From Aquimarina macrocephali JAMB N27 (lineage in GTDB: Bacteria; Bacteroidota; Bacteroidia; Flavobacteriales; Flavobacteriaceae): a stretch of 64,000 nt of DNA. This document shows, piece by piece, positions 34,131 through 43,513 of this stretch (its first letter is position 1; each line of letters opens with the position of its first letter). Location of the stretch: NCBI RefSeq assembly GCF_000520995.1, contig NZ_JACA01000023.1:1-64000 (forward strand), given 5' to 3'. The position numbers were made by a program, and so were the translations under genes. The notes beneath the pieces are model-generated. The model had not been told where the DNA came from, searched no databases, and saw only the letters and a list, made by a program, of their open reading frames with translations.

Positions 34131-35264
34131 ATGAAAACAAATTACACATTGGGGTATTGGTTCATTGCCTTATTTTTAATTTTTTCTTCTTGTAGCAAAG
34201 ACGAAAATGAAGTTATTGTTGAATCTGAAAAAACTGCTATTGAGCCAGATTTTATTAAAAATGACGGTTCTGAAGGTATAGAAGACGAGTTACAACTGGA
34301 TGAAGAAGAACCTATCCTTACAACAGACACTAATTCAAAAAGCTACAGACATTGTAACTATACGTTACTTACACCATCTGACGTTGATGTTGAAGCTTGT
34401 GGTGACACTACAACTATGCCTCTATTAGTTGGGTCTAGAAAACTACAAGTTGGTAATGTTACTGTATCTAATGATGGTGAAAATCTATACTTAAACTTTG
34501 AGGCTATCAATCGTAATCTTATGAAGAAGGTATACCTTTATATTGGGGCAAAAGAAAATATCCCGTTTTACTCAAATGGGTTTCCTAATCTTCGTAAGTT
34601 TAACTACAAAGCTTTTCCTTATTACTACGGAGGAATGAAGAAAGCTACTTATGTTATTCCTTTATCTTCAATAGATCTTGATTGTTTCGAAATCGTAGCG
34701 TATTCTAAGGTATATAACAAAGACAGCCGTTGTTATTATACGTCCTTTGCTTACGATCAAACTTTAGATCAACAATATAGCTACCACGGATGGTGGAGTT
34801 GTGTTTATTATGGTGATTGGGTAAGATCTTTTGGATATTGCAAACAAGAGTGCAAAGTTGAGTGTATTCAAGCATATGGATTTCATGCCGCTTGTGGATT
34901 TTGCGAAAACAATGTTTTCACTACTTTCCTAGCTCATACTTTTATCAATAGTAAAGGTGACGAAGGAGTTGATATAGAACTTCTTATTAATCCTGATGGA
35001 TGTGATATCACAAATAGTTCGGATGTAGGACACATAAATATTTCATCAATAAGTGATACGAAATTAAAAATAGAGTATCAATTAAATACAGGGTACGAGA
35101 TGTGCGGATTAAGTTTTGGTTATGGAGCTTCTAAAACAAGCATTACTAGCGAGTATTCTAAACAATTTGATGCTTCTACTACAGCTCATAGTTTTGAAAT
35201 TGACAAGCCTCTAAGTGCTAACATTTACATGATTAGCAAAGCAGAAATTACTCCAAGTAATTAA
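34131..35264 (+). CDS. Cys-rich lipoprotein of unknown function
   Basis: The 377-residue protein has a lipobox (IFSSC, Cys21) and a long acidic linker (EGIEDELQLDEEEP), suggesting surface display away from the membrane. The mature part carries a beta-rich domain at about 90-215 (for example KLQVGNVTVSNDGENLYLNFEA). A Cys cluster follows at about 235-265 (WWSCVYYGDW, FGYCKQECKVECIQ, ACGFCENN), then another beta-rich end. The first domain resembles a generic Bacteroidota domain in secreted proteins that usually accompanies a functional module. Eight or more Cys in the middle could bind metal or form disulfides. I cannot name a family. A terminator with 18-base arms follows. Confidence 0.8.
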   Translation: MKTNYTLGYWFIALFLIFSSCSKDENEVIVESEKTAIEPDFIKNDGSEGIEDELQLDEEEPILTTDTNSKSYRHCNYTLLTPSDVDVEACGDTTTMPLLVGSRKLQVGNVTVSNDGENLYLNFEAINRNLMKKVYLYIGAKENIPFYSNGFPNLRKFNYKAFPYYYGGMKKATYVIPLSSIDLDCFEIVAYSKVYNKDSRCYYTSFAYDQTLDQQYSYHGWWSCVYYGDWVRSFGYCKQECKVECIQAYGFHAACGFCENNVFTTFLAHTFINSKGDEGVDIELLINPDGCDITNSSDVGHINISSISDTKLKIEYQLNTGYEMCGLSFGYGASKTSITSEYSKQFDASTTAHSFEIDKPLSANIYMISKAEITPSN

Positions 35265-35310
35265 GAATAGCTATAAAAGTATCTACAAAGACACTTTTAT
35301 ATGAATAAAA

Positions 35311-35348
35311 AAAACAGGGTTATGATTTTTAAATCATAACCCTGTTTT
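35311..35348. terminator. Bidirectional terminator with 18-base arms
   Basis: AAAACAGGGTTATGATTT pairs perfectly with its complement around TT, between the convergent lipoprotein and SulP genes. Confidence 0.85.
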
Positions 35349-35394
35349 CATTTATCAGTGTGTCTATTACCATTTCCTGGTATAAAACTAGGCT

Positions 35395-37236
35395 TTACTC
35401 CATTGCTTCAGCCATTACATGATATCTTGGATCATCAATATCGTGTTCTATAACACTGGCTAATCTAGGAGAAGCTTTAATCATAAGAGCTTGGCACTCC
35501 TCACTAAGGTGTTTAATTTTTACTTTTTTTCCTGCGTCTTCATATTTCCCAACAAGATTAAAAATAGCTTCTAATGCCGAGTGATCACTAACACGTGATT
35601 CTATAAAATCAATCTCTACATTCTCGGGATCATTTGCGACATCAAACTTATTATTGAATGCTTGAATACTTCCAAAGAAAAGCGGGCCCCATATTTCATA
35701 AACTTTGGTGCCATTTTCAAGAATATGTTTTCTTGCACGAATACGTCTTGCATTTTCCCAGGCAAATACCAAAGCAGACATAATAACACCTGCTATTACA
35801 GCTATTGCCAAATCAAAGAATACGGTTAATGAAGAAACTGCTATCAATACAATAGCATCTGCCAAAGGAATTTTATTGAGGATTCTAAAACTAGACCATG
35901 CAAAGGTTCCTATTACTACCATAAACATCACACCAACTAGTGCTGCGATAGGAACTTGTTCTATTAATCCAGAAGCAAATAAAATAAATAACAATAACGT
36001 TACTGCAGCAACAATACCCGAAAGTCGGGTTCGACCACCTCCTTTAATATTAATAATTGATTGACCGATCATTGCACAACCTCCCATTCCACCAAAAAAC
36101 CCAGTAATGATATTAGCACCTCCCTGGGCCATACATTCTCTATTCGAGCTACCTCTGGTTTCGGTTAATTCATCAATCAGATTTAAAGTCATTAATGACT
36201 CTATCAATCCAATTGCTGCAAGAATTACCGAATATGGTGCTATAAATCGAAGTGTCTCCCAAGTAAACGGGATTTTTCTAAAAATATCAAGCTGAAACTG
36301 TGGTAAACCTCCTTTAAGACCTTCTCCTCCTCCATCTCTAATAAAACTACCCACTGTAGCGACATCCAACTTTCCTAAAATCACTATAGCAGAAACCACA
36401 ATAATAGCCAATAATGCTTCTGGAAGCTTATTTGTTAATTTAGGTAATCCCCACATGATTAATATTGTAAGTAATACCAGTCCTAACATTAATAATAATT
36501 GATTTGTAGGTAGCCAGGATTTTGCTTTCCCTTTTTTGGCAATACTATAAATCACATTATCTTCATAATTAAAAACTACTTTTTTGGTATCCAGGTCAAA
36601 AACCTGTCCCTCATACACAATATATTTTCCTTCTTTAGAATCTACATCTGATAATCTATTGTTTTCAAAACTAAACAAAGCTTTATTTGTTGCTATATCA
36701 TAAGCGATGTTATCTTCTCTAATTTCAAATTTTTTCTCTAGAGATTCTGTAACGTATTTGTTATTATTAAATACATCTTTCTTAGCTTCTTTAAACATTC
36801 CTAATTGCGAAAGAAAGATCACAATCGCCAAACCATTTACAAACCCCATCATTACAGGATGCGGAATCAAACGAACAAATTTACCCAGCTTAAAAGCTCC
36901 GGCAAACATTTGTATAATTCCCATAAGGATAACAGTTGCAAAAAGATAATATAGCCCTAATTCTTCTCCGGGGGCTCCCATTTCATTTCCCTCTGCGACA
37001 AGACTAACCATAACAACCGCTAATGCTCCTGTGGCACCAGAGATCATACCTGGGCGCCCTCCAAAAATAGAAGTGATCAATCCGATCATAAACGCAGCAT
37101 ATAATCCAACTAATGGATCTACCCCCGCCACAAAGGCAAAGGCAACCGCTTCGGGAACCAAAGCTAACGCTACCGTTAACCCGGATAAAATATCATTTTT
37201 AGCATTCGCTACTCTTTTTCTTACAAACTCAGTCAT
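35395..37236 (-). CDS. SulP-family anion transporter with STAS domain
   Basis: The ATG at 37236 gives 613 residues; the in-frame TTG at 37260 coincides with the -7 box and is rejected. The protein shows the SulP start DILSGLTVALALVPEAVAFA, SIFGGRPGMISGATGALAVV, then NIITGFFGGMGGCAMIGQSI, and a C-terminal cytoplasmic STAS domain (about 510-600). Members carry sulfate or bicarbonate. An insert of about 85 polar residues lies between membrane helices at about 155-240, containing repeats such as ALFSFENNRLSDVDSKEG and KKVVFNYEDNVIYS. The canonical transporter has only a short loop there. It is monocistronic with its own promoter. Confidence 0.92.
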   Translation of the reverse strand: MTEFVRKRVANAKNDILSGLTVALALVPEAVAFAFVAGVDPLVGLYAAFMIGLITSIFGGRPGMISGATGALAVVMVSLVAEGNEMGAPGEELGLYYLFATVILMGIIQMFAGAFKLGKFVRLIPHPVMMGFVNGLAIVIFLSQLGMFKEAKKDVFNNNKYVTESLEKKFEIREDNIAYDIATNKALFSFENNRLSDVDSKEGKYIVYEGQVFDLDTKKVVFNYEDNVIYSIAKKGKAKSWLPTNQLLLMLGLVLLTILIMWGLPKLTNKLPEALLAIIVVSAIVILGKLDVATVGSFIRDGGGEGLKGGLPQFQLDIFRKIPFTWETLRFIAPYSVILAAIGLIESLMTLNLIDELTETRGSSNRECMAQGGANIITGFFGGMGGCAMIGQSIINIKGGGRTRLSGIVAAVTLLLFILFASGLIEQVPIAALVGVMFMVVIGTFAWSSFRILNKIPLADAIVLIAVSSLTVFFDLAIAVIAGVIMSALVFAWENARRIRARKHILENGTKVYEIWGPLFFGSIQAFNNKFDVANDPENVEIDFIESRVSDHSALEAIFNLVGKYEDAGKKVKIKHLSEECQALMIKASPRLASVIEHDIDDPRYHVMAEAME

Positions 37237-37257
37237 AGTTGTGATATTTTGAGGCTG

Positions 37258-37287
37258 CAAAAATACAGTTATTTTATAGCTCTACAA
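37258..37287 (-). promoter_or_regulatory. Predicted promoter of the SulP gene
   Basis: On the minus strand TTG (37287-37285) and TATTTTTG (37265-37258) are separated by 19 bases, matching TTG, 17-23 bases, TAnnTTTG. The ATG at 37236 lies 21 bases after the -7 box. Confidence 0.6.
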
Positions 37288-37394
37288 GTAAAACAAGGTT
37301 CTTATCTTATATCTCATAAAATTGTGCTAAATCCTTACACAGAATTTTAAAACTTGAAATCTTTAGTATATTTAGCCTCCTATATATAGTACAG

Positions 37395-39140
37395 ATGCGA
37401 AAAATTACTCTCATTGTTAGCTTTCTAAGCATTATTTCTTGTAATACCACTGAAAAACAAAATTCTCAAAATTTTGATTTCACCACTACTTTTGAAAAAA
37501 GTAACGGAACCGAAACTCCTACATATTCAGAAGTTATTACATATTATAAAAATTTGGCAGAAACCTATTCCTCAATTCATATACAGGAAATCGGAATGAC
37601 CGATAGTGGAAATCCACTACATATCGTGACATTAAACCCTGATGCTATTTTTGATTTTGAAAAAATAAGACAAACAAAACGTGTGCTTTTAATTAATAAT
37701 GGAATTCATCCTGGTGAGAGTGATGGTATTGACGCGACAATGCTGTTATTTAGAGATATTGCTCAGGGTAAAATTAGTGTTCCTTCAACTACAGTTTTGG
37801 CTACCATTCCCGTATATAATATTGGTGGAGCCTTAAACCGAAATTCGGGAACGAGAACTAACCAGAATGGTCCTAAAGCATATGGTTTTAGAGGTAATGC
37901 ACGTAATTACGATTTGAATCGGGATTTTATAAAAAACGACACCAAAAACGCACAGGCCTTTGCCAAAGTATTTCACTTAACAAAACCTGATGTTTTTATT
38001 GATAACCATGTAAGCAATGGCGCAGATTACCAATATACACTTACACATTTATTTACTCAGCATAATAAATTAGGTAACGAATTAGGAAATTATTTGCATA
38101 AAGAAATGCACCCACAACTAGAAGCATCGCTCCAAGCTAAAAAATGGGATATCACTCCTTATGTGAATGTATGGGGGACTACTCCCGAAAAAGGTTGGAC
38201 TCAATTTATGGACTCTCCACGATATTCTACAGGATATACGACGCTTTGGAATACTCTGGGAATGATGGTAGAAACACATATGTTAAAACCTTACAAACCA
38301 AGAGTTGAAGGCACTTATGAGCTTATGAAATCTATGATTGAAATTACAGAAAAGGACGGTGCCAAAATTCGTTCAATACGAGAAAAAACCTTTGCCAAAC
38401 AAGCCAAACAAGAAACATATCCAACACATTGGAAAGTTGATACTACCCAGGTCACTACTTTTAATTTTAAAGGGTATGAAGGAGAATTTATTGATAGCGA
38501 GATCACTGGAGCAAAACGACTAAAATACCACCAGAACAAGCCTTATACAAAAGAAGTAACTTATAAAAACTATTTTACCGCTACAACCAAAATTAGTATT
38601 CCGAAAGCCTATATTATCCCTCAGGGTCAGTGGAGAGTAGTTGAATTATTAACGCTTAATCAAGTAGAGTTTATGCACCTGGAAAAAGATTCTACAATTA
38701 CTGCCGAAGTGTATCATATTAAAGATTATAAAACAAGAACATCACCTTATGAAGGGCATTATTTACACTACCGGGTTTCAATTAAAAAGAATACTGAGAA
38801 AATCACTCTAAAAAAAGGGGATATTATTGTTAAGACGGATCAAAAAGCATTTAGGTATCTTATGGAAACTTTAGAACCAGAAGCTCCGGATTCTTTCTTT
38901 AATTGGAATTTTTTTGATACTATTTTACAACAGAAAGAAGGGTTTTCTCCTTATGTATGGGAAGACAAAGCTGCAGAATTGTTAAGTAACAATAATGAGT
39001 TACGGATACAATTTCAAAATAAGAAAAAAGATACGGCTTTTGCTAATAATTGGTATGCGCAACTAGATTGGATACATAAACAATCAAATAATTATGAAAA
39101 GGCACATATGAGATATCCGATATATCGAATTTTGAAATAA
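37395..39140 (+). CDS. M14-family zinc carboxypeptidase-like lipoprotein
   Basis: The 581-residue lipoprotein (IISC, Cys16) has an M14 peptidase domain. The zinc motif HPGE (His105, Glu108) lies in LINNGIHPGESDGID. The third ligand is His205 in FIDNHVSNGADYQY. RNYDLNRDFIK is the conserved segment carrying the substrate-binding Arg. The later catalytic Glu is probably in MMVETHML. About 200 residues of beta-rich sequence follow the domain. It would trim C-terminal residues of peptides in the periplasm or outside. The next gene is convergent at 22 bases. Confidence 0.9.
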   Translation: MRKITLIVSFLSIISCNTTEKQNSQNFDFTTTFEKSNGTETPTYSEVITYYKNLAETYSSIHIQEIGMTDSGNPLHIVTLNPDAIFDFEKIRQTKRVLLINNGIHPGESDGIDATMLLFRDIAQGKISVPSTTVLATIPVYNIGGALNRNSGTRTNQNGPKAYGFRGNARNYDLNRDFIKNDTKNAQAFAKVFHLTKPDVFIDNHVSNGADYQYTLTHLFTQHNKLGNELGNYLHKEMHPQLEASLQAKKWDITPYVNVWGTTPEKGWTQFMDSPRYSTGYTTLWNTLGMMVETHMLKPYKPRVEGTYELMKSMIEITEKDGAKIRSIREKTFAKQAKQETYPTHWKVDTTQVTTFNFKGYEGEFIDSEITGAKRLKYHQNKPYTKEVTYKNYFTATTKISIPKAYIIPQGQWRVVELLTLNQVEFMHLEKDSTITAEVYHIKDYKTRTSPYEGHYLHYRVSIKKNTEKITLKKGDIIVKTDQKAFRYLMETLEPEAPDSFFNWNFFDTILQQKEGFSPYVWEDKAAELLSNNNELRIQFQNKKKDTAFANNWYAQLDWIHKQSNNYEKAHMRYPIYRILK

Positions 39141-39161
39141 AATATGAAAGGCTATTGTAGT

Positions 39162-40394
39162 CTATTGTTTTTGTCCAAATTTATTAGCCATGAGCTCCCA
39201 TAATTCGGTATAACCATGATCATAGCCTAAAGCCCATATTCCTACTCCTGCTAGCTTTTTATGTTTAATCCAATCATATTTATAGGATAATGAAAGACTA
39301 TCATCAAACCAAAGTTGTTTTGTCACTCCTTTTTCTTCATATATACCATACTGCGTAGAACTTAAGGTATCAAAACTAATTTTATATTTTTTTGTATCAA
39401 GTAATTCTCGAGTTGTGCTATACATATCGTGAGAAAGAAATTTTTCGGCTTTGCTTGGTATAGGAGTATCTTCTGTTTTCCATTTATCTCCATAATAGGG
39501 TAACCCTACTATTAGCTTACTTGGCTTAACACCCTCATTCATATAATAATCAACAGAAGACTCAACACTATGTATCCCCCATCGTTTACTGCTTTTTAAA
39601 GGAGAAACTGGTCCCGCATGTATACTAAATCCTCCATAATAATCATATCCCATTAGTGTATAAAAATCGATTGAAGAATCAATTGTTTTTATATCAAATA
39701 TTTTATGATAATCAACTGAATATAAAGCTACTGAAACCATATAATCAGGATTCACCTTATGCAATCGATCTGATAATGTAACAATGAATTGATTAAATTC
39801 TTTTTTGTTTTTTGATGAAACTCCTTCAAAATCTATGTTTATACCATTTGCTTTTCTAAGGCCCAGCAACACACTTAAACTATCTGCAAGAGTTCTCTGG
39901 GCTTTTGGATTCTTTAAAAATTGAGCATTTCTTTTTTCACCAAAATTAGATACACTAAGAAATACTTTACAATTATTCACTTTTGCACTATCCACCATAG
40001 CGGTTGTTTTCCATTGATGAATATTATCATAGCTTCCTGTCTTAGCATTAACCATGTATGAAAAATATGAAACACCCCATAATAGTGAGAAATTATAACT
40101 TTTATAAGCAGATCCTTTAGAGAATATATGCCATCCAAAAGTTTTATAGTCTTTATGAATACTATATCTGGGTGCAGATTTAAAATGATGAGTCATATTA
40201 TTTAGACTATCCCATTGTCCCTCTGTTGTAAAATTATAGTCAGAAAATTGTGTATAATGTGAATGATTAGGGCCCGTATATACTTTAGTAGAATCGAGAT
40301 CACTAGAAATAGTTTTTTCTTTACTTTCTTTAGTATTACAGGCTGCCACAAAAAAAAGAATTAGAGAAAAAAGTGCGTATACATTAATTTTCAT
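39162..40394 (-). CDS. GH18-family glycosidase lipoprotein
   Basis: The ATG at 40394 gives 410 residues with a lipobox (FVAAC) near residue 19; the TTG start at 40412 is rejected. The GH18 catalytic motif appears as NGINIDFEG, with the proton donor Glu190. Flanking signatures are VFLSVSNFG (strand 3), FYTLMGYDYYGG (Met-x-Tyr-Asp-Tyr, substrate-assisted catalysis) and GVGIWALGYDHGY (strand 8). It resembles spore-type or chitinase-like glycosidases acting on GlcNAc polymers, and peptidoglycan is a possible target. The adjacent upstream gene encodes a BON-LysM protein. Confidence 0.88.
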   Translation of the reverse strand: MKINVYALFSLILFFVAACNTKESKEKTISSDLDSTKVYTGPNHSHYTQFSDYNFTTEGQWDSLNNMTHHFKSAPRYSIHKDYKTFGWHIFSKGSAYKSYNFSLLWGVSYFSYMVNAKTGSYDNIHQWKTTAMVDSAKVNNCKVFLSVSNFGEKRNAQFLKNPKAQRTLADSLSVLLGLRKANGINIDFEGVSSKNKKEFNQFIVTLSDRLHKVNPDYMVSVALYSVDYHKIFDIKTIDSSIDFYTLMGYDYYGGFSIHAGPVSPLKSSKRWGIHSVESSVDYYMNEGVKPSKLIVGLPYYGDKWKTEDTPIPSKAEKFLSHDMYSTTRELLDTKKYKISFDTLSSTQYGIYEEKGVTKQLWFDDSLSLSYKYDWIKHKKLAGVGIWALGYDHGYTELWELMANKFGQKQ

Positions 40395-40443
40395 TTTGTT
40401 ATCGAGTATCAAATTTTAAAACTAATTACTTATTATTATATAA

Positions 40444-40470
40444 AAAAGGGAGATATATTATCTCCCTTTT
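40444..40470 (-). terminator. Intrinsic terminator of the BON-LysM gene
   Basis: AAAAGGGAGATA pairs with TATCTCCCTTTT around TAT, 27 bases after the BON-LysM stop codon. It separates that gene from the GH18 gene. Confidence 0.75.
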
Positions 40471-40496
40471 TCATTTTATACTATACCTGTATTATA

Positions 40497-40958
40497 TTAA
40501 CTCATTACAGGAATTCGTAATGTTTGTCCAGGGTAAATCTTATCAGGATGTTCCAACATTGGTTTGTTTGCTTCAAAAATAACGTTGTATTTCATAGGGT
40601 CTCCATAAACTTCCTTAGATATTTTTGAAAGTGTATCTCCGCTCTTAACCACATGAAATTTTGCTTCAGGCTCTGGATTAGTTACTGTAATATTATCTTC
40701 TACACAACCAATACAATCGATGTTACCCATTGCCAGAATAATCTTTTCTCTATCTGCATTAGTCTCTGTCTGCCCCGATACAGTTACCATTTCAGAAACA
40801 GAAACATCAAGACCAGAAACAGGTATCCCTAAGCGATCAATTTCGGCTTTTAATAAATCTGTCTTACTTTTTGGTGTTACTACTTCTTCTTTGACTGCTT
40901 CATCTTTAATACCGAATAGTTTTTTTCCCGCTCCCTTAATAAATGAAAATAAACCCAT
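40497..40958 (-). CDS. kbp: BON-LysM protein (Kbp/YgaU-like)
   Basis: The 153-residue protein has an N-terminal basic helix (MGLFSFIKGAGKKLFG), a BON-like domain at about 30-85 (VSVSEMVTVSGQTETNADREK) and a C-terminal LysM domain at about 103-150 (YHVVKSGDTLSKISKEVYGD to PGQTLRIP, with Phe-His-Val-Val at its start). This matches E. coli Kbp (YgaU), a cytoplasmic potassium-binding protein of 149 residues. No signal peptide is present, also as in Kbp. The function in potassium sensing is transferred from the family. Confidence 0.9.
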   Translation of the reverse strand: MGLFSFIKGAGKKLFGIKDEAVKEEVVTPKSKTDLLKAEIDRLGIPVSGLDVSVSEMVTVSGQTETNADREKIILAMGNIDCIGCVEDNITVTNPEPEAKFHVVKSGDTLSKISKEVYGDPMKYNVIFEANKPMLEHPDKIYPGQTLRIPVMS

Positions 40959-41025
40959 AATGTTTTGTTTTAGTTAGTAATTGATTAAGTAGTAAAAATA
41001 TTTTTAATAAAATTAAAAAACAACA

Positions 41026-41634
41026 TTATGACAAATAATCATGTGAAAATAATAGCTTAATATTCGAATAAGAATCCTGCAAAGCTTTTTTAGCTTTTTT
41101 AGTATTCTTCCACTTCGCTTTGGTAATTCCTTCGTTTTTTTGTGGTACTAACTCTCCTTCATAGTTGGTTTTCATCTCAAACCAATACGTAACCTTTAAC
41201 CGAAACTCTCCATTTCTTTTAAAGATATGATAGCTTCGATATAAGAATTTGGTAATCTCTAATCCCGAAACCCCTGTCTCTTCCTCTACTTCTCTCATTG
41301 CAGCGGTTTCCATATCTTCCTTTTTTTCAACCTTACCCTTTGGCAAGTCCCATTTTCCATTACGGCGAATAAACAAGATTTCTTTATTCTCATTATATAC
41401 CTTTCCTCCTCCAGCAACAACTACTGGCAATTTCGAATATAAATGTTCTATTAGTTTATCTTCTTTTTTATGATAGAGATGATATTTTGCTTCTTCATGT
41501 ATTGCTTCCTTATCAAGAATATCTCTTATAATTACCGGAAAGCTAGCTTCTTTTATCGGGATCATTTCATAATCCTCAATCGACTTTTTTGTAGATAGAA
41601 TAATAGGGGTATTATTCACAAAAACTTTATACAT
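41026..41634 (-). CDS. NUDIX hydrolase with N-terminal extension
   Basis: The ATG at 41634 gives 202 residues starting MYKVFVNNTPIIL, a start conserved in flavobacterial NUDIX proteins; the TTG two codons upstream is rejected. The Nudix box GKVEKKEDMETAAMREVEEE follows NGKWDLPKG at about residue 115. It cleaves a nucleoside diphosphate linked to another group; the substrate is not evident. Its start codon lies only 8 bases from that of the divergent pyrE, so the two genes' promoters must overlap each other's coding regions. Confidence 0.9.
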   Translation of the reverse strand: MYKVFVNNTPIILSTKKSIEDYEMIPIKEASFPVIIRDILDKEAIHEEAKYHLYHKKEDKLIEHLYSKLPVVVAGGGKVYNENKEILFIRRNGKWDLPKGKVEKKEDMETAAMREVEEETGVSGLEITKFLYRSYHIFKRNGEFRLKVTYWFEMKTNYEGELVPQKNEGITKAKWKNTKKAKKALQDSYSNIKLLFSHDYLS

Positions 41635-41642
41635 TTGCAACT

Positions 41643-42284
41643 ATGATTTTTGATAAAGATACAGCAAAAAAAACTGCTGAACTACTACTGCAAATTAATG
41701 CAATTAAATTAAAACCGCAAGAACCATTTACTTGGGCATCTGGATGGAAATCTCCTATCTATTGTGATAATCGAATTACACTTTCTTATCCAGAAATTCG
41801 AAATTTCCTAAGTAAGCATCTTGCTGAGTTTATAGAAAAAGAGTATGGTAAACCCGATGTAATTGCTGGAGTTGCTACTGGTGCTATTGGTATAGGGATT
41901 CTCGTTGCAGAACAATTAGATCTTCCTTTTATTTATGTACGCCCCGAAGCAAAGAAGCACGGTAGAAAAAACCAAATTGAAGGTATCGTTCCAACCCATA
42001 AAAATGTTGTGGTTGTCGAAGATTTAATTAGCACAGGAAAAAGTAGTCTTAATGCTGTAAAAGCACTAAAAGAAGCTGATGCTAATGTAAAAGGAATGGT
42101 AGCTATATTTAATTATGGCTTTGATATTGCGATACAGAATTTTAAAGAAGCGGCATTGTCTTTGCACACGTTAAGTAATTATGAGAACCTTTTGGAACAG
42201 GCAGTTGATACTGAATATATTACAAAAGAACAACAACAAACATTACAAAGCTGGAAAACAAATCCTGCCGAGTGGAACATATAA
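41643..42284 (+). CDS. pyrE: Orotate phosphoribosyltransferase
   Basis: The 213-residue enzyme converts orotate and PRPP to OMP in pyrimidine synthesis. Motifs are FTWASGWKSPIYCDNR at the N-terminus, RPEAKKHGRKNQIEG (flexible catalytic loop) and the PRPP-binding VVVVEDLISTGKSSLNA. Length is normal. The bases TACATTTG, ending six bases before the ATG, match a -7 box, which would make a nearly leaderless transcript; this is weak evidence. An SRPBCC gene starts 15 bases after the stop. Confidence 0.97.
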   Translation: MIFDKDTAKKTAELLLQINAIKLKPQEPFTWASGWKSPIYCDNRITLSYPEIRNFLSKHLAEFIEKEYGKPDVIAGVATGAIGIGILVAEQLDLPFIYVRPEAKKHGRKNQIEGIVPTHKNVVVVEDLISTGKSSLNAVKALKEADANVKGMVAIFNYGFDIAIQNFKEAALSLHTLSNYENLLEQAVDTEYITKEQQQTLQSWKTNPAEWNI

Positions 42285-42299
42285 CAATTTGATAACATT

Positions 42300-42692
42300 A
42301 TGAACTTAGAAAGCCCTACTGTTACTGTAAATAAAACGGCAGAAGATGTATTCGATTTTTTGACTAAGGTTGAAAACTTTGAGCAACTTATGCCAGAAAG
42401 CAAGCAAAAATTTGAAAAAATAAACGATTCCAGATTTCTTTTTCAATTAAAAGGAATGCCAGAATTAGTATTAGATCAAAAAGAAAATACGAGTCCAAGC
42501 CAAGTAGTTCTTGGAGCAGCAAGTGACAAGCTTCCTTTTACATTAACTGCTGATATTGTTGACTCTGGAGATGGAAAAAGCACAGCAAAACTTACTTTTG
42601 ATGGTCAGTTTAATACTATGATGTCAATGATGATCAAAAATCCCATTCAGAATTTCATCAATACACTAATTGAAAATATTGGTAAACTATAA
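42300..42692 (+). CDS. SRPBCC-fold (START-like) protein
   Basis: The 130-residue protein has the START/Bet v1 pattern TVTVNKTAEDVFDFLTKVENFEQLMP, central strands (PFTLTADIVDSGDGKSTAKLTFDG) and a long C-terminal helix (MIKNPIQNFINTLIENI). Such proteins bind hydrophobic ligands. The gene follows pyrE by 15 bases and probably shares its transcript. Its stop abuts the stop of the convergent birA with no gap. The ligand is unknown. Confidence 0.85.
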   Translation: MNLESPTVTVNKTAEDVFDFLTKVENFEQLMPESKQKFEKINDSRFLFQLKGMPELVLDQKENTSPSQVVLGAASDKLPFTLTADIVDSGDGKSTAKLTFDGQFNTMMSMMIKNPIQNFINTLIENIGKL

Positions 42693-43424
42693 TTAGTAAA
42701 GTAGTTTAATTTCTTTGAGATCAAAATCAGAGATAATTTCGTCTTCTATTAAAACTTGAAGTTTGCCTTCGTTGGTAATAGTTTGGATAATCCCAACAAA
42801 AGATTCACCCTCTGCATCTAAAAATGTTGAGGGTTTGTTTTTTCTAAAAAGTACTGCTTCGTATTCTTTTTTAAGTTTTACAAAACTAGAAACGCACAAC
42901 TCAGAAAATCGTTTTTCTAATTGAATCAATAAGGATTGTAAAATTTCTTCAATGTTTAAATTATGACCTAAAACTTGTTTTAAAGACCCAGCTTGTGGTA
43001 GGTTATTAAACTCTGTCTGATTGATATTAATTCCAATCCCGATAATAGCTCCAATCATACTGCCATTCTTTACCACATTTTCTATCAAAATACCACACAA
43101 TTTCTGTTTATCTGACAGAATGTCGTTAGGCCATTTTATAGATAATTTAGGAACTACAAGGCGCTTTAAAGTATCATAAACAGCCAACGATGTAGCTATA
43201 GAAACATAAAACTGATCCATTAGTGGTAACCCCTCAACAGGCATAAACACACTACACGTGAGGTTTTCTCCTGGATTGCTTTGCCAAGTTGTACCCATCT
43301 GCCCCTTACCCGACAGTTGCTTTCTTGCTATTACACAAACTGGAGCAGTAAAATGCTTTTCGCGATTCAGATCTCTTAGAAAAGTATTTGTCGAGTCAAT
43401 GGCATCAACTTTGATTATATGCAT
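42693..43424 (-). CDS. birA: Biotin--[acetyl-CoA-carboxylase] ligase
   Basis: The 243-residue protein is a monofunctional (class I) biotin ligase without a DNA-binding domain. The biotinyl-AMP loop is KQLSGKGQMGTTWQS (compare GRGRRGR), followed by SIKWPNDI and IIGIGININ. A small SH3-like C-terminal domain follows. It would attach biotin to Lys of carrier proteins such as pyruvate carboxylase (10192-13644). The loop's Arg residues are partly Lys, Gln or Thr, a mild deviation. It is convergent with the SRPBCC gene. Confidence 0.95.
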   Translation of the reverse strand: MHIIKVDAIDSTNTFLRDLNREKHFTAPVCVIARKQLSGKGQMGTTWQSNPGENLTCSVFMPVEGLPLMDQFYVSIATSLAVYDTLKRLVVPKLSIKWPNDILSDKQKLCGILIENVVKNGSMIGAIIGIGININQTEFNNLPQAGSLKQVLGHNLNIEEILQSLLIQLEKRFSELCVSSFVKLKKEYEAVLFRKNKPSTFLDAEGESFVGIIQTITNEGKLQVLIEDEIISDFDLKEIKLLY

Positions 43425-43513
43425 GTATATGGTGTAAAAGTTTTACAAATGTCCGACTAATACAGACATTAAAATCATAAAAAGTAATAACTTTACACAA
43501 ATTAAAAAAATGC

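Noticed and set aside
34131..35264. The Cys-rich lipoprotein as a c-type cytochrome
   Set aside because: The Cys pairs are not in CxxCH context.
35395..37236. Several short plus-strand frames opposite the SulP gene
   Set aside because: They are shadow frames of the transporter, rich in Ile and Thr, and have no homology signs.
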